Source: JAJYVT01 sp035534455
GTDB lineage: Bacteria; Actinomycetota; Acidimicrobiia; Acidimicrobiales; RAAP-2
Assembly (NCBI GenBank): GCA_035534455.1
Contig: DATLRV010000038.1
Span: 1-64,000, forward strand
Length of the DNA stretch: 64,000 nt
Reading direction: 5' to 3'
Part shown: one piece after another, positions 25,085 through 34,766 of the stretch
How the letters are laid out: every line of letters starts with the position of its first letter
How positions within the stretch are numbered: the first letter of the stretch is position 1
Notes under the pieces: model-generated
What the model saw: only the letters and a program-made list of their open reading frames with translations
Told to the model about the DNA's origin: nothing
The model's database searches: none
Program-made: the position numbers and the translations under genes

Positions 25085-25489
25085 ATGCCCTACCCATTCC
25101 TGAGCGACGAGTGGATCGCAGAAGCCCACGGGATCCGGGCGGAGTTCCAGGACGAGACGCCGGCGATCAACCACCCGGTCCGGATGAACCTCGTGGTCAC
25201 CGAGATCCCCTTCGGCGACGGCGACCTCGAGGCGCACGTCGACACGACCGAAGGCGAGCTCGAGATCGACAAGGGCCACGTCGAGGACGCCGACTTGAAG
25301 ATCACGCTCGACTACCCGACGGCGAAGGCGCTCCTCGTGGACCGCAACCCGCAGGCCGGGATGCAGGCATTCATGGCGGGGAAGATCCGCGTGGAGGGAG
25401 ACATGTCGAAGCTGATGGCCATCCAGACCGCGCCACCCGACCAGCACGCCGAGGCGATGGCGGACCGCCTCCGGTCGATCACCGAGTGA
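25085..25489 (+). CDS. SCP2 sterol-transfer-family protein
   Basis: The 134-residue protein has the SCP2-like pattern: a beta sheet with FGDGDLEAHVDTTEGELEID, then ADLKITLDYPTAKALLVD and the family-typical AGMQAFMAGKIRVEGDMSKLM. SCP2 domains bind hydrophobic ligands such as acyl chains; the ligand here is unknown. AAGGAGG lies 5-7 nt before the ATG at 25085, and a TAACCT -10 box at 25009-25014 gives a leader of about 65 nt. It converges on an SDR gene whose product may also act on acyl substrates. Confidence 0.85.
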   Translation: MPYPFLSDEWIAEAHGIRAEFQDETPAINHPVRMNLVVTEIPFGDGDLEAHVDTTEGELEIDKGHVEDADLKITLDYPTAKALLVDRNPQAGMQAFMAGKIRVEGDMSKLMAIQTAPPDQHAEAMADRLRSITE

Positions 25490-25500
25490 CCTGACACCGT

Positions 25501-26412
25501 CTACCCCTTCGTTCCTGCCGCCTGCTCGGCCTGCGCCGGGGAGAGCTTGACCATCTCGGTCGCGAGCTCGGCAACCGTCCAACGCGAGGTCCGGTCGAGC
25601 GATTCGGTCATGGTCCAGTTCTGGAAGTTGCGCACCGTCCCACCCTGCACGAAGAAGACACGTCCGGTGATCGGGCAGTCCTCGGTCGCCAGGTACGCCA
25701 CGAGCGGCGAGACGTTGCCGGGGTGCCAGACGTCGAACTGCGCCTCGTCCGCCGGGCGCCGCACGATGTCCGACAGGCCCGGCGTGAGCTCGGTCATGCG
25801 GGTGCGGGCCGCCGGCGCGATCGCGTTCACCCGCACCCCGTAGCGGCCGAGCTCGGCGGCGGTGATCACCGAGAACGCGGCGATGCCGGCCTTCGCCGCG
25901 CCGTAGTTGGCCTGGCCGGGATTCCCGAGCAGCCCGGAGGTCGACGAGGTGTTCACGATGCACGCGCGCACGTCGTCGCCCCCTTTGGCGCGCTCTCGCC
26001 AGTAGGTCGCCGCGTGGCGAGTCGGGACGAAGTGTCCCTTCAGGTGCACGTGGATGACGCTGTCCCAGTCCTCCTCGGTCATGTTCACGAGCATGCGGTC
26101 TCGGAGGATGCCAGCGTTGTTGACGAGCACGTGCAGGTCCCCGAATGCCTCGACCGCCGACTCGATCAGGCGCCGGCCGCCCTCCCAGTCCGCGACGTCG
26201 TCCGCGTTGGCGACGGCCTCGCCGCCATGCACCTTGATCTCGTCGACGACCTGCTGTGCCGGCGTGCGGTCGTCCCCCGACCCGTCCACCGCGCCCCCCA
26301 GGTCGTTCACGACGACCTTTGCGCCCTCCGACGCAAAGAGGAGCGCGTGCTCGCGCCCGATGCCGCGTCCGGCGCCGGTGATGATCGCCACCCTCCCGTC
26401 AAGTGCGCCCAT
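25501..26412 (-). CDS. short-chain dehydrogenase/reductase
   Basis: The 303-residue protein has the classical SDR pattern: TGAGRGIGREHALLFA for the cofactor, VNNAGILRDRML, and the catalytic Ser-Tyr-Lys set in NTSSTSGLLGNPGQANYGAAKAG. Its length and the insert NDLGGAVDGSGDDRTPAQQV resemble hydroxyacyl-CoA dehydrogenase modules of multifunctional beta-oxidation enzymes and related actinobacterial proteins. The C-terminal 60 residues (VFFVQGGTVRNFQNWTM onward) are longer than in FabG. The ATG at 26412 is at the standard position. Confidence 0.88.
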   Translation of the reverse strand: MGALDGRVAIITGAGRGIGREHALLFASEGAKVVVNDLGGAVDGSGDDRTPAQQVVDEIKVHGGEAVANADDVADWEGGRRLIESAVEAFGDLHVLVNNAGILRDRMLVNMTEEDWDSVIHVHLKGHFVPTRHAATYWRERAKGGDDVRACIVNTSSTSGLLGNPGQANYGAAKAGIAAFSVITAAELGRYGVRVNAIAPAARTRMTELTPGLSDIVRRPADEAQFDVWHPGNVSPLVAYLATEDCPITGRVFFVQGGTVRNFQNWTMTESLDRTSRWTVAELATEMVKLSPAQAEQAAGTKG

Positions 26413-26532
26413 GAGCCCGGTCTCCTCCCTGTCGTTCGCGGCGCCCCACGGTAGTGGGGGGACGGCGTCACCCGCCCGTCCGCCGGGCGTGAGTACCCTG
26501 GTGGCAAGCCCCGACCTCTCCATCGGTTCCCG

Positions 26533-27624
26533 ATGCGCTCCTCTTCGTCCGCGACGTCCACCAACCGCTTCCGGCCTCCGGCGCCCGCGCTCGTCGCGAT
26601 GAGCGGCGTGTCCGGTCAGTGCGGGTCCGCGCTCGCCACCAAGCTCTTCTCCCAGGTGGGCCCCTCGGGGACCCTGACGCTTCGCCTCGTCTTCGCCACC
26701 GTGGCGCTGGTGGTGCTCTCCGCGCTCGCCGGCCCGGCCCGGCCCGCCCGCTCGGCCCGCTCGGCGGCCCCGGCCCGACCCGCCCGCTCGGCAGCCCCAG
26801 GCACGGCAGGGCCGGCCGCCCGACGGTGGGACCCGCGCCGGATCCTGCAGCGGGGCAGCCGTCAGGACCTGGCCGTGGTCGTGGTCTTCGGGCTCGCCCT
26901 CGCCGGCATGAACCTCTCCTTCTACGAGTCGATCGCGCGGATCCCCCTCGGTGTGGCGGTGACCGTGGAGTTCGTCGGGCCGCTGACCATCGCCGTCGTC
27001 GGGTCGAAGCGCTGGACCGACGGAGTGTGGGCGCTCCTCGCTGCGGCGGGAGTCCTCCTGCTCGCGAGCGGCAGCCTTCTCGGGGTCGACCATCACCTCG
27101 ACCTCGCAGGCGTCGGGTTCGCGGCGCTCGCAGGGTCCTTCTGGGCCACCTACATCTTGTTGAACAAGGAAACGGGCAAGCGCTTCGCCGGCACCTCGGG
27201 GCTCGCCGGCGCGATGGCCGTCGGGGCGCTCGTCGTCACGCCGATCGGCATTGCCCATGCTGGAGGCGCCCTCCTCCGTCCCTCGGTGCTCGGCCTCGGC
27301 GCGGTGGTCGCCCTCTTGTCGTCGGCGATCCCCTACCGCTGCGAGCTCGCCGCTCTGCGCCGGGCCACGCCGAGGGCCTTCGGGATCCTGCTCAGCATCG
27401 CGCCGGCCCTCGGGGCGCTCGCGGGGTTCGTCATCCTGGGCCAGCGGTTGTCGCTTCTCGAGCTCGGGGCGCTGCTGCTCGTCGTCGCGGCGAACGTGGG
27501 CAGCTCGTTGCTGGGCTCGCGCACGGTGGCGACCCCAGCCGTCCGCGGGACGGCCGTCCCTGTGCTCACGCCGGCGGGTAATGCACCGCCGCCCGCGATC
27601 CCCGCGCCGTTGGCTCAACCGTGA
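26533..27624 (+). CDS. EamA-family transporter, RhtA-like exporter
   Basis: The 363-residue protein has about ten membrane helices in two EamA halves (VVVFGLALAGMNLSFYESI, RIPLGVAVTVEFVGPLTIAV, LLSSAIPYRCELAALRR). The wording of these blocks is that of RhtA-type threonine/homoserine exporters. Between the second and third helices is a low-complexity loop of Ala-Arg-Pro-Ser repeats (about residues 68-95), unusual for the family. A TACCCT -10 box at 26494-26499 is possible. The last 59 bp overlap the 3' end of convergent sbcC. Confidence 0.83.
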   Translation: MRSSSSATSTNRFRPPAPALVAMSGVSGQCGSALATKLFSQVGPSGTLTLRLVFATVALVVLSALAGPARPARSARSAAPARPARSAAPGTAGPAARRWDPRRILQRGSRQDLAVVVVFGLALAGMNLSFYESIARIPLGVAVTVEFVGPLTIAVVGSKRWTDGVWALLAAAGVLLLASGSLLGVDHHLDLAGVGFAALAGSFWATYILLNKETGKRFAGTSGLAGAMAVGALVVTPIGIAHAGGALLRPSVLGLGAVVALLSSAIPYRCELAALRRATPRAFGILLSIAPALGALAGFVILGQRLSLLELGALLLVVAANVGSSLLGSRTVATPAVRGTAVPVLTPAGNAPPPAIPAPLAQP

Positions 27625-30619
27625 TCCCCGACGGGAGTGCCTGCTGGAGCTCCCGGACGTGGCTGATGACCCCGACGATCCGCCCGCCGTCCTCGAGCGA
27701 GCGCAGGACGTCGATCACCGCGTCGAGCGACTGAGGGTCGAGCGAGCCGAAGCCCTCGTCGACGAAGAGCGCCCCCACCTCCCGGTTCGAGCCGCCGGAC
27801 ACGATGTCGGCGAGCCCGAGGGCGAGCGCCAGCGCCGCCATGAACGTCTCGCCACCGGACAGCGTGGTGGCGGGACGCACCTGCCCCGTGGTCGCGTCGA
27901 AGACCGAGAGGTCGAGCCCCCAGGGCTTTCGTCCGTCGGTGACGCCCTCGGTCAGCTCCAAGGCGTACCGGCCGCCGGTCATGACGTCCAGCCGGCGGTT
28001 CGCCTGGGAGAGGACCTGGCGCAAGTAGTCGGCGAGCACCCAGTTCTCGAGGGAGAGCCGGAGAGAGGCCGGTCCACCGCCCAGCCCGGCGCAGCGGTCG
28101 GCCACGGTCTTTGCCTGTTCGAGGGCGGACCGCGCGACGTCGACGGCCCGCGCCCCGTCCGCGAGCTCGCGCGCACCGGTAGCGAGCAGTCCGACGCGGT
28201 GGGCAAGCATCCCTCGACGCTCGACGATGGCAACGTGCTCGCCGTCTGCAGCATCCGCGGCGAGGACGAGGAGCTCGACGTCGGGTCGGGGTGCCGACGG
28301 CGTGAAACCCTCCTGGGACTCGTACGCCGCGATGCGACGGCGCACGTCCTCGCGGCGCGAGCAGCGTCCCGCGAGGTCGTCGCTCCGCGCGTCGACCTCT
28401 TCGGGATCGAGCAGCCACGAGCGGAGCTCCGAAGAGTCCGATGCCCCGAGCTCGGCCGCGACCGGCTGGATCAGGCCGTCGGCGAGGCGCAGCGCGCCAC
28501 GTGCCTCTTCGACGTCCCGCAGCACGCGGCAGAGCCGATCGACCTGAGCGGCGAGCGCGCCGCGGGATGCCGCACGGGGTGCCGGCGACCCGAACTCCCC
28601 CTCGGACTCGACGAACGCCCCGACCTCGCCCGTGTGGGCGGCAAGCTCCGCCTCCAGGCGAGCGACCTCGGCGTCGAAGGCCCGGCAGTCGGTGCCCAGC
28701 GTCGCTCGGGCGTCGAGGAGGGCGGCACGGCGGCGGCGTTCCTCGGCGGTCACGGCGACCAGCTGGTCGGCGGCACCGTGCACCAAGGCGAGCGCCGCCC
28801 GCCGCGCGGCGAGGTCCGATGCCACCTCCTCGACCGGGCGCGTCCTCGCCAGGGCGTCGATGGCCCCTCGCGCCCCCGCCGCCCGCTTCTGGGCCGCGTC
28901 CCGGACCATCGCGGCGGCGTCACGTGCCGACTCGACCTCGGCGAGCACCGCGTCGTCGACGGCGTCGCCGTTCCATCTCGCGGGTACCGGATGCTCGAGC
29001 GCACCGCAGGTCGGGCAGGGCGCCCCGTCCTCGAGGAGCTCGGCGAGCCTGGCCGCCAGACCCTCGCGCCACGCCGCCCGCATCTCCTGTGCCCGCGCGG
29101 CCGCCCCCGCACTGCGCGAGGCGGCAGCGGCAAGCTCGGACTCTGCGCGGGCGAGCTCGACCGCGGCGTCGGCGCGCCGAGATGCGGTCTCGTGCTCACG
29201 TTCGAGCGCCGCGACGGCCTGGGTGAGGGCCTCGAGCGAGGCGGCCTCCGCCCGGAGCCGCTGCACCTCGTCGGCCACGAGCACGACGGTCTGCTCCTCG
29301 GCGTCGAGCTTGACCGCACGCTCGCCGAGCTCGACCCGGCGCCGGTCGAGCTCGCCACGGCGCGCCTCGAGCGCCGCCGTCGTCGCGACGAGCCGGTCGA
29401 ACCTGCGGGCCTCCTCCTCGAGGCGTCGGGCCTCGGCGCCGAGCCGCTCGGCGAGCACGCCCGCTTCGTGCGCGTCGGCACGGGCGACCGCCCACGCCCC
29501 GGCCCACGCGCTGCCGTACAGCTCGCTCGGCCAGGCGCCGTCGATCGCGTCGACGAGCGCCGTGAGCTCCGGCTCGGCCGCAGCGAGGGTGCGCCGGGCC
29601 GCCTCCCACTCGTCCAGGGCACCCTCGAGGTCGGCGAGGCGCCGCGCCCGGGCCAGGACCGCGGCTTCGGCCGCGTCGGCACTCGCCTCCGCCTCGAACG
29701 ACTCGGCGAGCGTGCCGTCGGCACGCCACGCGTCCCAGTCGGCCGCCGCGCGCCTGGCCTCCTCGAGGCGCGACCGGGCCAACGCCGACGCCGACGCCAG
29801 ACGGACGACGAGCTCGTCGACTCGCCGGAGGGCCTCGGCCAACTCCTGCGCGTGCCCGTCGATCCGGCTCGGATCGAACGCGGGGACCTCGGCGTCGCCG
29901 AGAAGCTCGCCGCGCACGTCGCCGGGGAGCTGGGCGACCGCCGCCTCGTACGCCTCGCACAACCGTGCGACGACCGCTTCCTGCGCCCGCGTGGCGTCGT
30001 CGAAGACGCCTTGCCGGACGGCCGCGATCGTCTTCAACCCTTCGGTCGTCCGGGTGAACACCTCGACCGGGAAGAGGCGCCGCAACAGCGGGGCGCGCGT
30101 GGAGGTGTCGGCCTTGAGCACCTCTTCGAAGCGGCCCTGGGGAATGAGTACGACCTGCTCGAACTGGGCCTTGGTGAGCCCGACGAGCTCGTCGATGCGT
30201 CGCCGCACCTCCTCCTTCTTGGTGATGCCGGTCCCGGGGACGAGCTCGCCGTCCCCACCCACGCGCCCCAAGACCACCGTCGACGGCCGTTCGATTGGCG
30301 CGCCCTTCCCGCGGGCGCGCCGGACCGGCTGCGCGGGGCGCCGCTCGACCCGCCAGCGCTCACCGTGCACGACGAAGTCGAGCGAGACCGACGTCGGGGT
30401 CGAGACGTCCGAGAACTGGCTGCGCACGTTCCCGTCGACCCGGAAGCCCGGGAGGTCGCCGTAGAGGGCGTAGACGAGCGCGTCGAAGATGGTGGACTTG
30501 CCCGCGCCGGTCGGCCCGGTGATCGAGAAGATCCCGTGAAGCGAGAGCCGCGCGAAGTCCACGTCCAGCTCGCCGGCGTAGGAGCCGAACGCCCGCAGCC
30601 TGAGGACGACCGGCTTCAT
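27566..30619 (-). CDS. sbcC: exonuclease subunit SbcC (Rad50-like)
   Basis: SbcC is the ATPase and tether of the SbcCD nuclease that opens hairpins and processes DNA ends. The 1017-residue protein has Walker A GPTGAGKST at residues 35-43, two long Ala/Arg/Glu-rich coiled-coil arms, and the zinc-hook CPTC at Cys535/Cys538. The ABC signature is TLSGGETFMAALALALGLA and Walker B is LFVDEGFGSLDPQSL. ATG 30619 overlaps the sbcD stop as ATGA. The gene is full length and intact. Confidence 0.95.
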   Translation of the reverse strand: MKPVVLRLRAFGSYAGELDVDFARLSLHGIFSITGPTGAGKSTIFDALVYALYGDLPGFRVDGNVRSQFSDVSTPTSVSLDFVVHGERWRVERRPAQPVRRARGKGAPIERPSTVVLGRVGGDGELVPGTGITKKEEVRRRIDELVGLTKAQFEQVVLIPQGRFEEVLKADTSTRAPLLRRLFPVEVFTRTTEGLKTIAAVRQGVFDDATRAQEAVVARLCEAYEAAVAQLPGDVRGELLGDAEVPAFDPSRIDGHAQELAEALRRVDELVVRLASASALARSRLEEARRAAADWDAWRADGTLAESFEAEASADAAEAAVLARARRLADLEGALDEWEAARRTLAAAEPELTALVDAIDGAWPSELYGSAWAGAWAVARADAHEAGVLAERLGAEARRLEEEARRFDRLVATTAALEARRGELDRRRVELGERAVKLDAEEQTVVLVADEVQRLRAEAASLEALTQAVAALEREHETASRRADAAVELARAESELAAAASRSAGAAARAQEMRAAWREGLAARLAELLEDGAPCPTCGALEHPVPARWNGDAVDDAVLAEVESARDAAAMVRDAAQKRAAGARGAIDALARTRPVEEVASDLAARRAALALVHGAADQLVAVTAEERRRRAALLDARATLGTDCRAFDAEVARLEAELAAHTGEVGAFVESEGEFGSPAPRAASRGALAAQVDRLCRVLRDVEEARGALRLADGLIQPVAAELGASDSSELRSWLLDPEEVDARSDDLAGRCSRREDVRRRIAAYESQEGFTPSAPRPDVELLVLAADAADGEHVAIVERRGMLAHRVGLLATGARELADGARAVDVARSALEQAKTVADRCAGLGGGPASLRLSLENWVLADYLRQVLSQANRRLDVMTGGRYALELTEGVTDGRKPWGLDLSVFDATTGQVRPATTLSGGETFMAALALALGLADIVSGGSNREVGALFVDEGFGSLDPQSLDAVIDVLRSLEDGGRIVGVISHVRELQQALPSGITVEPTARGSRAAVHYPPA

Positions 30620-31812
30620 GTCCCCCCCGCCGCGGAGGCGACGAGCTCGGGAGCGGACGCCGCCAGGGCCTCGTCGACGAGCGCCCTCACCCACGGGTCG
30701 GGCGGGCGCCCGGCGACCTCCCCCAGGAAGGCGAGCACCGTGTCCCCCACCGCTCGGGCGGACAGGGACCCGCCGGCCGACCGGCCGCGCCAGGGGCCCC
30801 CGGGACGCCCGGCGTCGGCGGGGGCCGCGTAGCGGACGCTCACCGCGTGGCGAAAGCGGGTGCGAAGGCGCTCGAGTGCCTGGACCTGGACGGTGTCGTC
30901 GGTCAACCGGGCGGCGATCCAGTGCTCGACCACGTGGTCGTGCGCCGGGTCGCCGAGGAGCGACTCGAGCGTGCCCTCGATCGTGGCCACGGGACGGCCG
31001 ACCGGGACCGGGAGAGTGGTGACCCCTGCCACCTGACCGCCGGTGACCTCGACGAGCCGGACGCTCTTTTGGTGCGACTCGCTGAACGAGTAGGCGAGCG
31101 GGGACCCGCTGTACGCGAGCCGCTCGTCCCCGGCGACGCGCTGCGGTCGGTGCAGGTGGCCGAGCGCGACGTAATCGAACCCTCCGAAGACCGACGCGTC
31201 CACGAGGTCGGTCCCACCGATCGCGAGGAGCTTCTCGGAGTCCGAGGGCGAGGTGCCGGCGACGAAGGCGTGGGCCACGGCGACAGAGGGCACCCCGGGG
31301 TACCGCTCGAGGGCCTCGCGTCCGGCCCCCACGACGTCGCGCAGCACGTGCTCGTGCGTCCGGGGACGGACGGAGCCGTCGGGGGCGGGCCGAGGCGCCG
31401 GGGCGACCAGCGGGTCGAGGTAGGGCACCGCAACGACGGCCACCGCCTCACCCCCGGACTCGAAGAGCCACGGCTCCGGGGCGCCGACCTCGTCGGCGAA
31501 GACGTGCACGCCACCGAGCGCCTGGCGCCGGGCGCCGAACCCGAGGCGCTTGGCGCTGTCGTGGTTGCCGGGGATCATCGCGACCGTGGCGCCGGCGGCG
31601 CGCAGCCGCTCGAGGCCCTCGTCGAGGAGCGCCACGGCCTCCTCGGCGGGGAGGGAACGGTCGTAGACGTCGCCGGCCACCACGACCAGGTCCACGCCGA
31701 GCTCTTCGACCTGCGTCGACAGCCACGACAGGAACGCGCGTTGGTCGTCGTCGAGCGGCTCGCGCTCGAAGCGCCGGCCGATGTGCCAGTCGCTCGTGTG
31801 GAGGAGCCTCAT
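30616..31812 (-). CDS. sbcD: exonuclease subunit SbcD (Mre11-like)
   Basis: SbcD is the Mn2+-dependent phosphoesterase subunit. The 398-residue protein has all five motifs: HTSDWHIGRRFE, VVAGDVYDRSLP, MIPGNHDSAKRLG, AHAFVAG and ALGHLHRPQ. The capping domain follows to the C-terminus. The ATG at 31812 begins the invariant MRLLHTSDWHIG. The 243 bp between this start and the kinase stop hold no gene that can be supported. Confidence 0.95.
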   Translation of the reverse strand: MRLLHTSDWHIGRRFEREPLDDDQRAFLSWLSTQVEELGVDLVVVAGDVYDRSLPAEEAVALLDEGLERLRAAGATVAMIPGNHDSAKRLGFGARRQALGGVHVFADEVGAPEPWLFESGGEAVAVVAVPYLDPLVAPAPRPAPDGSVRPRTHEHVLRDVVGAGREALERYPGVPSVAVAHAFVAGTSPSDSEKLLAIGGTDLVDASVFGGFDYVALGHLHRPQRVAGDERLAYSGSPLAYSFSESHQKSVRLVEVTGGQVAGVTTLPVPVGRPVATIEGTLESLLGDPAHDHVVEHWIAARLTDDTVQVQALERLRTRFRHAVSVRYAAPADAGRPGGPWRGRSAGGSLSARAVGDTVLAFLGEVAGRPPDPWVRALVDEALAASAPELVASAAGGT

Positions 31813-32055
31813 CGGCCGCCCAGCCTGTGTCGCGCCACGTCCCGACCATCGCGCACGGGTGTGACATCGGCGCGGATCCCAGGACCCCGGCCCGGACGGG
31901 CACCCCGGGGCCGCTCGGCACGACTGGGCTCGCCCCCCTACCATGGGCCGGGGCCGACGGCGGGCGGTTCGTGTCGCTCCTCGACCCGCCCGCCAGGCCT
32001 CATCCGACCGGCCCGCGGGCGCCCAGCGCCCGTGGCGCCCCAGCAGCGCCCCGGC

Positions 32056-34158
32056 TCAGCCCGAGGGCGGCTTGCGTGTCGCGGGAGGTGTGCCTGTGTG
32101 CGACTTCGGCCCGTGGCCTGTCGGCGGCGGTGTCTCGGTGTACAGGATCACCGACGACCCGATCCTCTCCTTCTGCCCGGCGAGCGGGTCCGTCGTGAAG
32201 ACCACCCCTGTCGCGGGGCCGTACACCTTCCCGAGGGTGAAGCCCGCCGCCTGGAGGGCTGACGCCGCCTTGCTGACTGTGTCGCCGATCACTGTCGGCA
32301 CGGGGACGTTCTGCGGACCATTCGAGACGGTCACCGTGACCGTGTTCGGCACCGGCACCGTGGCGCCGGCGCCCGGTGTGGTCGAGATCACGTTCCCCGA
32401 CGCGACGGATGTCGAGTAGGCCTGCACCTCTCTGACGGTCAGCCCGTCGGCGCTCAGGGTGGCGGACGCCTGCGCGTAGCTCTGGTTCTTGAATGTTGGG
32501 AGCTGGACGGGTTGCCTGCCCTCGGACACGGCCACGAGGATCAACGCGCCGTACGGAGCGGTGGTCGGGTCGAGCTTCCCGTTGTAGGACCAGTTGATCA
32601 CGTTGCCCTTCGGGATCGTGCTCGAGTAGGCCGAGAGCGCCGGGCACCGCACGCGCAGGTGCTTCTCGGCGAGCAGCTGCCGTGCCACCGAGCAATCGTC
32701 GCTCGACGAGAGCTGCGGCACTGTCACCGACGGCTTCCCCGACGAGGGGGTGATCCGGATGGTGCTCCCCTCTTTGCGGGAGACGCCCGAGGAGGGAACC
32801 TGGCTGACGATCTTTGTGGCACCGACCTTGATCGAGGTGACCGCGGGCTCGACCTGGACCTTGAAGTGCTCGGCGCGCAGCGCCCGGCGGGCACTCGCCA
32901 TTGTGTCGCCCACGACGCTCGGCACGGGGTGGCTCGGGGTGAGGAGATGCTTCTTCGCGATGTAGATCCCCGCGCCCGTGAGGATCGCGGCCAACAGGAC
33001 CAGGACGGCCACGACCCAGGGCCACCGGCGAGGTTGGCGGTGCCGCCGGAGCGAGTGCACCGTGACGGCAGGGGGGACCCCGTCCCCGACCTTGATTGTC
33101 GCGGTCGGCTCGCCGGCGTCGGCGAGGCCACCCCCGTTCGTGGAGCCGGCGCCGGGCATCAGGCGGGCCGCGGCCAGGCCCGCGGCGCCCAGGCCCGCCG
33201 CGGCTGCCGTCGGCCCTGCGAGCGTGAGATCGACTGGCGCCGGCGCGACGGCGTCGTTGACGACCGTGACGCCGGCGCCGTCCGCGTCGGACCCGTCGAC
33301 CTCGCCGCGCTGGACCAAGGGGAGGGGGTCATCGTGCGCGAGGTCGTCGGCGAGACCCTCGAGCCGTTCCGCCAGCTCCGCCGCAGCCGGGCGGTCCTGG
33401 GCGTCCGGCGCGCACGCCGCCGCGAGGTGCGGGCCGAGCGGGCCGAGCGCTGGATCCTCGGGGAGCGCGCCGCCGATGCGCGCCTGGAGGGTCGCGTGGG
33501 GCGTGTCCCCTGCAAAGGGAACCGTCCCCGTCACCCCCTCGTAGAGCACCAGCCCGAGGGAGTACACGTCGGAACGGCCGTCGAGTTGGAGCCCCTGCGC
33601 CTGCTCCGGCGAGGCGTAGCGGGCGGTCCCGAGCATCGTCCCGGGGTCCGTCGTCGACGCGCTCGACAGCGCACGGGCGACGCCGAAGTCGGCGACCCGG
33701 ACCCGGCCTTCCTCGTCGAAGAGCAGGTTCGCGGGTTTCACGTCGCGGTGGACGATCCCCCGAGCATGGGCGTACGCGAGCCCGTCGGCGGCCTGGGCGC
33801 CGATGCGCGCCGCCTGCGCGGGCGAGAGGCGCCGGCCCCGCACGAGCATGTCGAAGAGACTCCCTCCCTCGAGGTACTCGAGCACGAGGTAGGGACCGTC
33901 CTCTCCTTCGCCCCAGTCGAACACGCGCAGCACGTGGGGGTGGTTCAGCGCGGCGACGGACCTCGCCTCGGCCCGGAAGCGGTGCAGGAATGCGTCGTCC
34001 CTGGCCAGGGCGGGCTGGAGGACCTTCACCGCCACGCGTCGCTGCAAGACCACGTCTTCGGCGAGAAAGACGTGGGCAGCCGCGCCAGACCCGAGGGCCG
34101 CCACGAGCCGGTAGCGGTTCCCCAGCACCCGGCCGAGGGGTTCTGAGATGATGGGCAT
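32056..34158 (-). CDS. PASTA-domain serine/threonine protein kinase
   Basis: The 700-residue protein is a bitopic PknB-type kinase. The kinase domain spans about residues 10-275 with GSGAAAHV, catalytic Lys45 in VAVKVL, HRDVKPAN (Asp139) and DFG (Asp157). A Pro/Ala linker leads to one membrane helix at about 379-400 (WPWVVAVLVLLAAILTGAG). Four PASTA repeats follow outside the cell (VPSVVGDTMASARRAL, VPQLSSSDDCSVARQLL, LPTFKNQSYAQASATL, VPTVIGDTVSKAASAL). PASTA repeats bind muropeptides or lipid II in the family. ATG 34158 is preferred over an upstream TTG because a TAACCT -10 box at 34178-34173 precedes it closely. It lies last on the strand that carries the eCIS AAA+ and cargo-like genes, and may or may not serve them. 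Confidence 0.9.
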   Translation of the reverse strand: MPIISEPLGRVLGNRYRLVAALGSGAAAHVFLAEDVVLQRRVAVKVLQPALARDDAFLHRFRAEARSVAALNHPHVLRVFDWGEGEDGPYLVLEYLEGGSLFDMLVRGRRLSPAQAARIGAQAADGLAYAHARGIVHRDVKPANLLFDEEGRVRVADFGVARALSSASTTDPGTMLGTARYASPEQAQGLQLDGRSDVYSLGLVLYEGVTGTVPFAGDTPHATLQARIGGALPEDPALGPLGPHLAAACAPDAQDRPAAAELAERLEGLADDLAHDDPLPLVQRGEVDGSDADGAGVTVVNDAVAPAPVDLTLAGPTAAAAGLGAAGLAAARLMPGAGSTNGGGLADAGEPTATIKVGDGVPPAVTVHSLRRHRQPRRWPWVVAVLVLLAAILTGAGIYIAKKHLLTPSHPVPSVVGDTMASARRALRAEHFKVQVEPAVTSIKVGATKIVSQVPSSGVSRKEGSTIRITPSSGKPSVTVPQLSSSDDCSVARQLLAEKHLRVRCPALSAYSSTIPKGNVINWSYNGKLDPTTAPYGALILVAVSEGRQPVQLPTFKNQSYAQASATLSADGLTVREVQAYSTSVASGNVISTTPGAGATVPVPNTVTVTVSNGPQNVPVPTVIGDTVSKAASALQAAGFTLGKVYGPATGVVFTTDPLAGQKERIGSSVILYTETPPPTGHGPKSHTGTPPATRKPPSG

Positions 34159-34259
34159 GGGACCCGACGAAAAGGTTACTGGGGCGCCGTCTGGGCGTGA
34201 GGGACCAACTGCGGGTGCAGGACTATTGCTCGCGGCATCGAGGGGTGCGTCGCCCGGGC

Positions 34260-34766
34260 TCAATCGAGCTCGAGGTCGATCCCCTCTCCCTCGATCTCGT
34301 CGAGGACGTCGTCCGCGGCGGCGACGGGGTCCTTTCCTGCCGCCACCGCCTCGATCCCGGGGAACACGAGCGCGGCGGTGCCGAGGTTCGGCCCGAGCAG
34401 CCCTTCGGTCAGCGGCACCGACACGAGCGCACCCTGCGGGCAGAGCGACGTGCGGACCCGGACGGTGCCGTCTCCGCCGTCGACCTCCACGTTGCCGGCG
34501 AGGAGCGCCCAGTTGACGCGGTTCGCGAAGATGGCGGCGGCGTCGCGGCGGTCCTCGGGCACGGCTTCACGGAGAAACGAGCGGGCCACGAGGACGTCGC
34601 CGGGGTAGGAGACGACCTGCAGCCGCCAGCTCAGCCCTCGGCGCTCGACGGTGCCCTCCACCGCCGGCAGCTCCCCCGGGACCTCTCCGACGGTCACCGC
34701 GCCCCCGGTCGCTCTCAAGACCGTGTCGACCACCCGCTGGGGCATCTCGCGCGTCGGTGTGGTCAC
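34260..34766 (-). CDS. YbjN / type III chaperone-fold protein
   Basis: The 168-residue acidic protein resembles the YbjN and type III secretion chaperone-like superfamily: SWRLQVVSYPGDVLVARSFL, then DAAAIFANRVNWALLAGNVEVD and RVRTSLCPQGALVSVPLTEG. Proteins of this fold bind extended peptide segments of partner proteins. The GTG at 34766 overlaps the stop of the 508-residue gene as GTGA, so the two are made together. Type III chaperones are commonly encoded beside their cargo, so a cargo-chaperone role in the injection system is a reasonable inference, but nothing in the sequence proves it. Confidence 0.6.
   Translation of the reverse strand: MTTPTREMPQRVVDTVLRATGGAVTVGEVPGELPAVEGTVERRGLSWRLQVVSYPGDVLVARSFLREAVPEDRRDAAAIFANRVNWALLAGNVEVDGGDGTVRVRTSLCPQGALVSVPLTEGLLGPNLGTAALVFPGIEAVAAGKDPVAAADDVLDEIEGEGIDLELD

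Noticed and set aside
31813..32055. Possible small gene between sbcD and the kinase
   Set aside because: Short frames exist on both strands, but none has a start with a ribosome-binding site, a -10 box or a recognisable product.
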